Shown: one piece after another, positions 59,595 through 64,000 of the stretch | Numbering within the stretch: position 1 is the stretch's first letter | Layout: every line of letters starts with the position of its first letter | Source of the DNA: Tubulanus polymorphus | Taxonomy: Eukaryota > Nemertea > Palaeonemertea > Tubulaniformes > Tubulanidae | Direction: 5' to 3' | Length of the DNA stretch: 64,000 nt | NCBI RefSeq assembly: GCF_964204645.1 | Contig: NC_134028.1 | Span: 22,914,153-22,978,152, forward strand | Program-made: the position numbers and the translations under genes | Notes under the pieces: generated by a model | What the model saw: only the letters and a program-made list of their open reading frames with translations | The model's database searches: none | Told to the model about the DNA's origin: nothing

Positions 59595-59632
59595 TTGACA
59601 TTAGGATTAGGATTAGGATTAGGATTAGGATT
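59595..59632. repeat. (TTAGGA)n hexamer array
   Basis: Five to six TTAGGA units followed by TTTTATTTACACTCC. The unit differs from the animal telomere repeat TTAGGG by one base; the following TTTTATTTAC matches the array at 21372, which points to a shared transposon tail rather than a telomere. Confidence 0.8.
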
Positions 59633-61508
59633 TTATTTACACTCCAACCATTTCTACTGGTACATGGAGGGAGACTGAGTGCTCGTCGCGCCATCTCGTG
59701 GCAAAGCGGGTGTTGCAGTTCCCATTCTCAACATCCCCCTATTTGTACATATATAGATATATTGCACATTGCTACCAGGAAAGGACCACAAATTCATACC
59801 ACATCGGATTGTGTGTAACATGTGTTTGGTTTTATTCTAACATAAAGGTATCATCTATTTGTGCACATATATTACAAACTGTTTAATCTGTTCCGTGTAT
59901 GTTATTTCATACATATTCAATATGATAAAAACCCCTTGAATCGCGAGTTAATCATTTCACAATGAGCGACATGAAAAGTGGGGACTGTTTTTGCAAAACT
60001 GCCTCAGGAATTCTGCATCGACAGATATGAATTGAGGTACGGTAAAATATCGACAACAATTTTTCATGAATTTCCGTCCGATAAAACATCAACTGAAGTC
60101 AAGTAACTCAGCAAACTGTTTAAGCTTTTTCGGGTTAGTTTAGATGTCGAAAATTCTTACTTTATCTATTCGGTATTTTCACAAAGCCTTTGATTAGGGG
60201 GGGGGGATAAGTTTTATAGCTTTGTGCTGAAACTGGCGAACGTTTTATGTCGCATTCAATATTTACGCTTCTATTGACATAGCTTGATTGGAATATCGGT
60301 CGCATCTCAGTGAACTGAACAAGAATCTCCATTGACTGCGATGATAAGAAATATATTTTTTTCGCCTACGATAACATCGTCAAATTACCACCGATGACAC
60401 GTCAGTTGAATAACTAGTAAGGTTGCCAAAAAGAAACACTATGGCAATGAGTAACCATTCCGTCAATTAAATGAGGCGACTAAGCACAATTTACATTGAA
60501 TAGAATAATAGTATATTCGTAGAAAATAGAAAAATAATTTCCAACATGAATAGATAAGACATATGATCATCAGAAATTATACAGTATCAGAAATATCCAT
60601 TTGCTTCATGATTTTCCCCATATTTGGTATACACGCGTAAGCCTAGTCGCTATCTGTAACCTATTTTGATTCAACGTGGTACATGGGAACTTCGTAACCC
60701 CATATTGACATATCTAGGCATGTGATGACCGATAGATGGCGCTTCCTACAAAATAACCGTATTTTCATCAATTAATGATGAAGACTGATCTCGATGAAAC
60801 TTCATAGGCTTCACAGTACGGGCATTCAAACCAGCAAGGCAGAAAACCCGTTATCGCTGATTTGCGGCTATGTTTATTTAACGTTTTCTCTCTGATTAAT
60901 TCAGCGCTAATTCAATCCGCCCGTTTGATTATGTCAAAACCTGTTTTTCTACGCGAAATATTTAACATCGATTATCGCGTAGGCCCGCCGTCGTGTTCGT
61001 TTCACATGCGAACTAACAAAATCGACTGCAATACCAATACGCGATCTTATATGAAGACGGTGTGACAGATATTTGTTTTAAATTGTTGAAACCTCCGTGT
61101 TTTATCCGTCGCACGATTACTTTTGCTTTACTCAAATAGATCATCTATCAATGTTACTTGTCGATCTATTTATTGATTATGATACACCTTCCACGCGGTC
61201 ACCGTTAGTTATCATGATACATATTATTGACTATTGATATAGAGGGTAAATTTCAGATATTTGTGTATCAAATATACAATACCGACTGTTTAACGTTTAA
61301 CTAGATTATAAGTGTGCGGTGGAAAGAATTTTAGTGTTAAATCCTACGCAGCTGTTTTAGTTGCGTGTAAAGCATCACTCACAGTAACCACTTATACTTT
61401 TATCATTCCAGGTGTCGCGACTATTAAACTACCCTAGCCCGACGACGACTGCTGATAATATTCGCGGTGTACGCAACGTACAACGACAGTCGGCACCTAT
61501 TACTGGAG

Positions 61509-61544
61509 ATGCGGCGAGAAACCGACGATGAAACAAAAATCTGA
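61509..61544 (+). other. Upstream open reading frame before the receptor
   Basis: An ATG at 61509 opens an 11-codon frame ending TGA; a second, overlapping ATG frame follows at 61521. If this stretch is 5' leader (a possible acceptor CATTCCAG ends at 61410), these frames precede the receptor ATG and may lower its translation. Confidence 0.35.
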
Positions 61545-61643
61545 TTTACAGCATCATGCGTCGATTGTATTTCAACTGAGCTGATAGACGAAAAAAGAAG
61601 AACAAAATCATTTCGATCGGTGTAACTGGACAGCGTGGCGAGA

Positions 61644-62056
61644 ATGGATCGGATACCGTGCAACGCAACTTTAGAAAATGCCACAGTACCGGGCTACCGT
61701 AAAAACGGCACCGACTCCCCGTGCGTGGCAATAAACCCGTTCGAAATATCGGAGGGAATTCAAGTAGTTTATTTCGTAGCTTTCGTTGTAATGATTATCG
61801 TGGCTGCCGGGGGTAATATAATCGTTATATGGATTGTCGTGGCGCATAAACGGATGAGGACAGTTACGAACTATTTCTTGGTAAATTTGGCTTTAGCAGA
61901 CGCGCTGATATCCGCGACTACGGTTATTTTCAATCTGATATATATGGTACGGTTACACTGGCCGTTCGGGGAGTTTTATTGTAAGTTCATGTATTCGATG
62001 ACGGTCAGCACGGTATCGGCTAGTGTACTCACCTTCATGGCTATCGCTATAGACAG
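61644..62056 (+). CDS. Tachykinin-receptor-like GPCR, first coding exon (partial gene)
   Basis: Rhodopsin-family receptors of this type sit in the plasma membrane and signal neuropeptide binding through G proteins. The exon encodes 137 codons plus two bases. Residues 1-38 are extracellular with N-glycosylation sites N7, N12 and N21. TM1 is about 40-63 (GGN, N58), then AHKRMRTVTNYFLVNLALAD gives loop 1 and TM2 (D86). C123 is the usual TM3 disulphide cysteine, and the exon ends in ...FMAIAIDR, splitting the DRY arginine codon at donor AG|GTAAAT. The VIWIVVAHKRMRTVTNYFLV block is very close to the tachykinin receptor consensus. I chose the first ATG; no further exon is visible to 64000. Confidence 0.88.
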
Positions 62057-62430
62057 GTAAATACTTATTCATTTTCTTTCTCTGTTTAATTATACACCCT
62101 GTAAGTGTTTTATATCGCAGTGAAGTGGATAACAAGAGTTGTAACTGCGATACACCACACATGGCGTAATAGAATTACAGAAAAATACGTCAATAAGGTC
62201 GACAGGTTTCGAGTTCTACGTTGTCTATTTTGATCGTAGTTTTCTTTGAGAACTAGATGAATATCATTTAGTTTAGTTCAGTAGAGTTTTACGTCCCAAC
62301 TGCAAGTAACGGTTAAATCCTAGAGTTTCTTAAGAGACGACCAGAACTTTTTTATAGGTTGTTATGGCTTCCAACCTGACTAAGTTAGCAGAGCTTTGTC
62401 CACGTATGTGTCTTGAAAGCCAACGCCAGA

Positions 62431-62481
62431 GGTGCAGTTCCGAACCAGGGGCCTATTGGTTCCCAACTGAGCTAATCGCAC
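62431..62481 (-). pseudogene. tRNA-like relic, anticodon arm deleted
   Basis: On the minus strand GTGCGATTAGCTCAGTTGGG gives acceptor start and A box, CCCCTGGTTCGGAACTGCAC gives B box and acceptor end (GTGC pairs with GCAC). The middle is too short for an anticodon arm. The A box is identical to that of the tRNA-Phe genes over TAGCTCAGTTGGGA. Confidence 0.55.
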
Positions 62482-63800
62482 AGGACCAGCGAAAGGCGCG
62501 AAAAGTGTTGTAGATTTTCAACGATTAATAATTAGTAACTCCGCTACAATTCAGATGCCAATCATAAAACAGTCGCCAGAATATTAAATGGTTTTCGATT
62601 TGAAATCTACGTAAAATCATAAAATGACGAACATGATTTCTGCGAGCACTCGGCTCCTGACATCGAATTGTAAAATCAGTTCGAACACAATCCACACGAG
62701 CTCCTTCTGAAACACTCGACGTTTCTGCGTGGCGTATGCACGCGATGTGAAAAATATATCGACGAAATATGTTGTATTTTTATGATTACGTTTTAGCGTC
62801 AATATTAACAACGGAAGAATTTTTTCTACTTCCGAACGTCGCAGTACGAACCGCGGAAGTAATCATACGATTCGCGCGGGTAATTAGCACTAACTTTCGG
62901 TGCAATAATTCAGATCGTGACAAACACGCGAATTAATGCTTCAGTATAGAGACAGTTTATGGCGGAAAACTTGCTAGAATGCGTACGCGGTGTCATAATT
63001 TTCATTATTGTTTAGTTAATGCATGACGACATTCGCAGAAATGTACATTTTTATTACGTATCTAACACCGATTCACAACGACGCCGTTTTCACGAACTAT
63101 CTTCATACAATAAGAATCTAGAGGTTTTCGTCAAGGCTGTTCCGTTGATCGTATCATTTCTTCCGGGAATGGAAGGCGGGCTTTCATGCAAATCCATATT
63201 TATGGCTTCAATCGCCGCGTCAAAATATGGCAATTTAATCCTTAAAAAAGGTTTCGCGTATGTTTTTTTTCCGGAATTGATTAACAACGCTAATTTTGTA
63301 ATCGATTTCACGATTTAATGTTGTAATTTAATTCATTAGAGACCATTAGCTGGATGGAAGATAGTCTTTTATGAGGTGTAGTGGGTAGTATCTCTACGGG
63401 AGATAATTGCTGTTTCCACGCACTGCGTGATTCCACTTCAAAAATGATTCGATTTCAAAATGTTTTCTCGGTTAACGATTCAAAGTCTCGACCAGCTGAC
63501 ACCACTCTGTATGTGTCTATAACATGTAGCACGAATCCGATGCGTTGTTTACTTTTTCATGGAAATATCGAATATTTCACCGCGGGATTTCGTCACGTTT
63601 GAATATGCATGTTGGTAACATCGGGTTCGAACCCAAATACGGGAACTGGTGACTCAGTCGGATTACGTCGACAGTTGGTTGGTTTTTGCTGTATCCTGGG
63701 ATGGAAGGTTACCCTCGACGACTTGAATACGATGAAGGGTTTTGGTTAGAGTTGGATTAGGCTATAATATCGTTAAGTTAGGTTACTTTTCATCCTATAT

Positions 63801-64000
63801 CAGGGGCGGATCCGAGGGGATGGGTGCGCACCCTCCCCCTAAAAGTGTCAAGTTTACCAGGAATTAACGAAAAAATTGAATACATTTACCAAACTGATAC
63901 CTCGACAAATTTAAGTTCATGAGCTTTCTCTGTATTCCCAAAAATGATTTTCTGCCCTGTGATAACTATATGATATGCCCGATATTGGGTATGCACCCCT
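63801..64000. mobile_element. hAT-like MITE, copy 3 (left end, runs off window)
   Basis: CAGGGGCGGATCCGAGGGGA matches the ends of copies at 24944 and 45912; the matching right end would lie beyond the window. Confidence 0.6.

Larger units (their letters stand above)
62057..64000. other. Intron of the receptor gene
   Basis: No continuation of TM4-TM7 is visible before the window ends, so the intron exceeds 1.9 kb. It contains a tRNA-like relic (62431-62481) and the start of a hAT-like element (63801). Two frames of 99 and 73 codons (63019, 63381) show no receptor features. Confidence 0.6.

Noticed and set aside
59595-59632. Interstitial telomere repeat
   Set aside because: The unit is TTAGGA, not TTAGGG, and the array is followed by a sequence shared with another repeat locus.

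Overview
This is animal nuclear DNA. Genes are split by introns with GT/AG borders, codon use is eukaryotic, there are pol III tRNA genes with internal promoters, and miniature inverted-repeat elements, a tRNA-derived SINE and simple repeats are abundant. The gene content (an EME1-type nuclease partner, an MXRA7-like protein, a secreted PAN/apple-type protein, a tachykinin-receptor-like GPCR) fits a marine invertebrate, perhaps a lophotrochozoan. The phylum is inference; nothing in the window fixes it.

Layout. 1-7472 (minus): the first eleven coding exons of a SAP-domain, matrin/U1-type zinc-finger-like nuclear protein that runs off the left edge. 7473-8401: divergent intergenic region. 8402-16184 (plus): a nine-exon gene of 1090 codons for EME1, the non-catalytic partner of MUS81. 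Its first exon encodes a CUE-like ubiquitin-binding module, which I do not know from vertebrate EME1, and its introns are full of foldback elements. 16185-18305: convergent intergenic region with a foldback element. 18306-19186 (minus): a two-exon MXRA7-like single-pass membrane protein. 19187-21467: intergenic, with repeats and one unexplained coding-like frame. 21468-22558 (minus): a two-exon secreted protein with a PAN/apple-like cysteine module and a second domain I cannot name. From 22559 to about 61400 I recognise no protein gene, only three tRNA-Phe-type loci (two intact, one shortened), further tRNA relics, a SINE, a LINE tail and many foldback elements. 61644-62056 (plus): the first coding exon of a rhodopsin-family receptor closest to tachykinin receptors, continuing past the right edge.

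Functional links are limited. SAP and EME1 both act in the nucleus and are transcribed divergently from a shared region of about 0.9 kb, so co-regulation is possible but not shown. The other genes look unrelated. The point most worth following is the CUE-like exon joined in frame to EME1. Second is a 36-bp perfect palindrome flanked by an exact 8-bp direct repeat (56115-56167).
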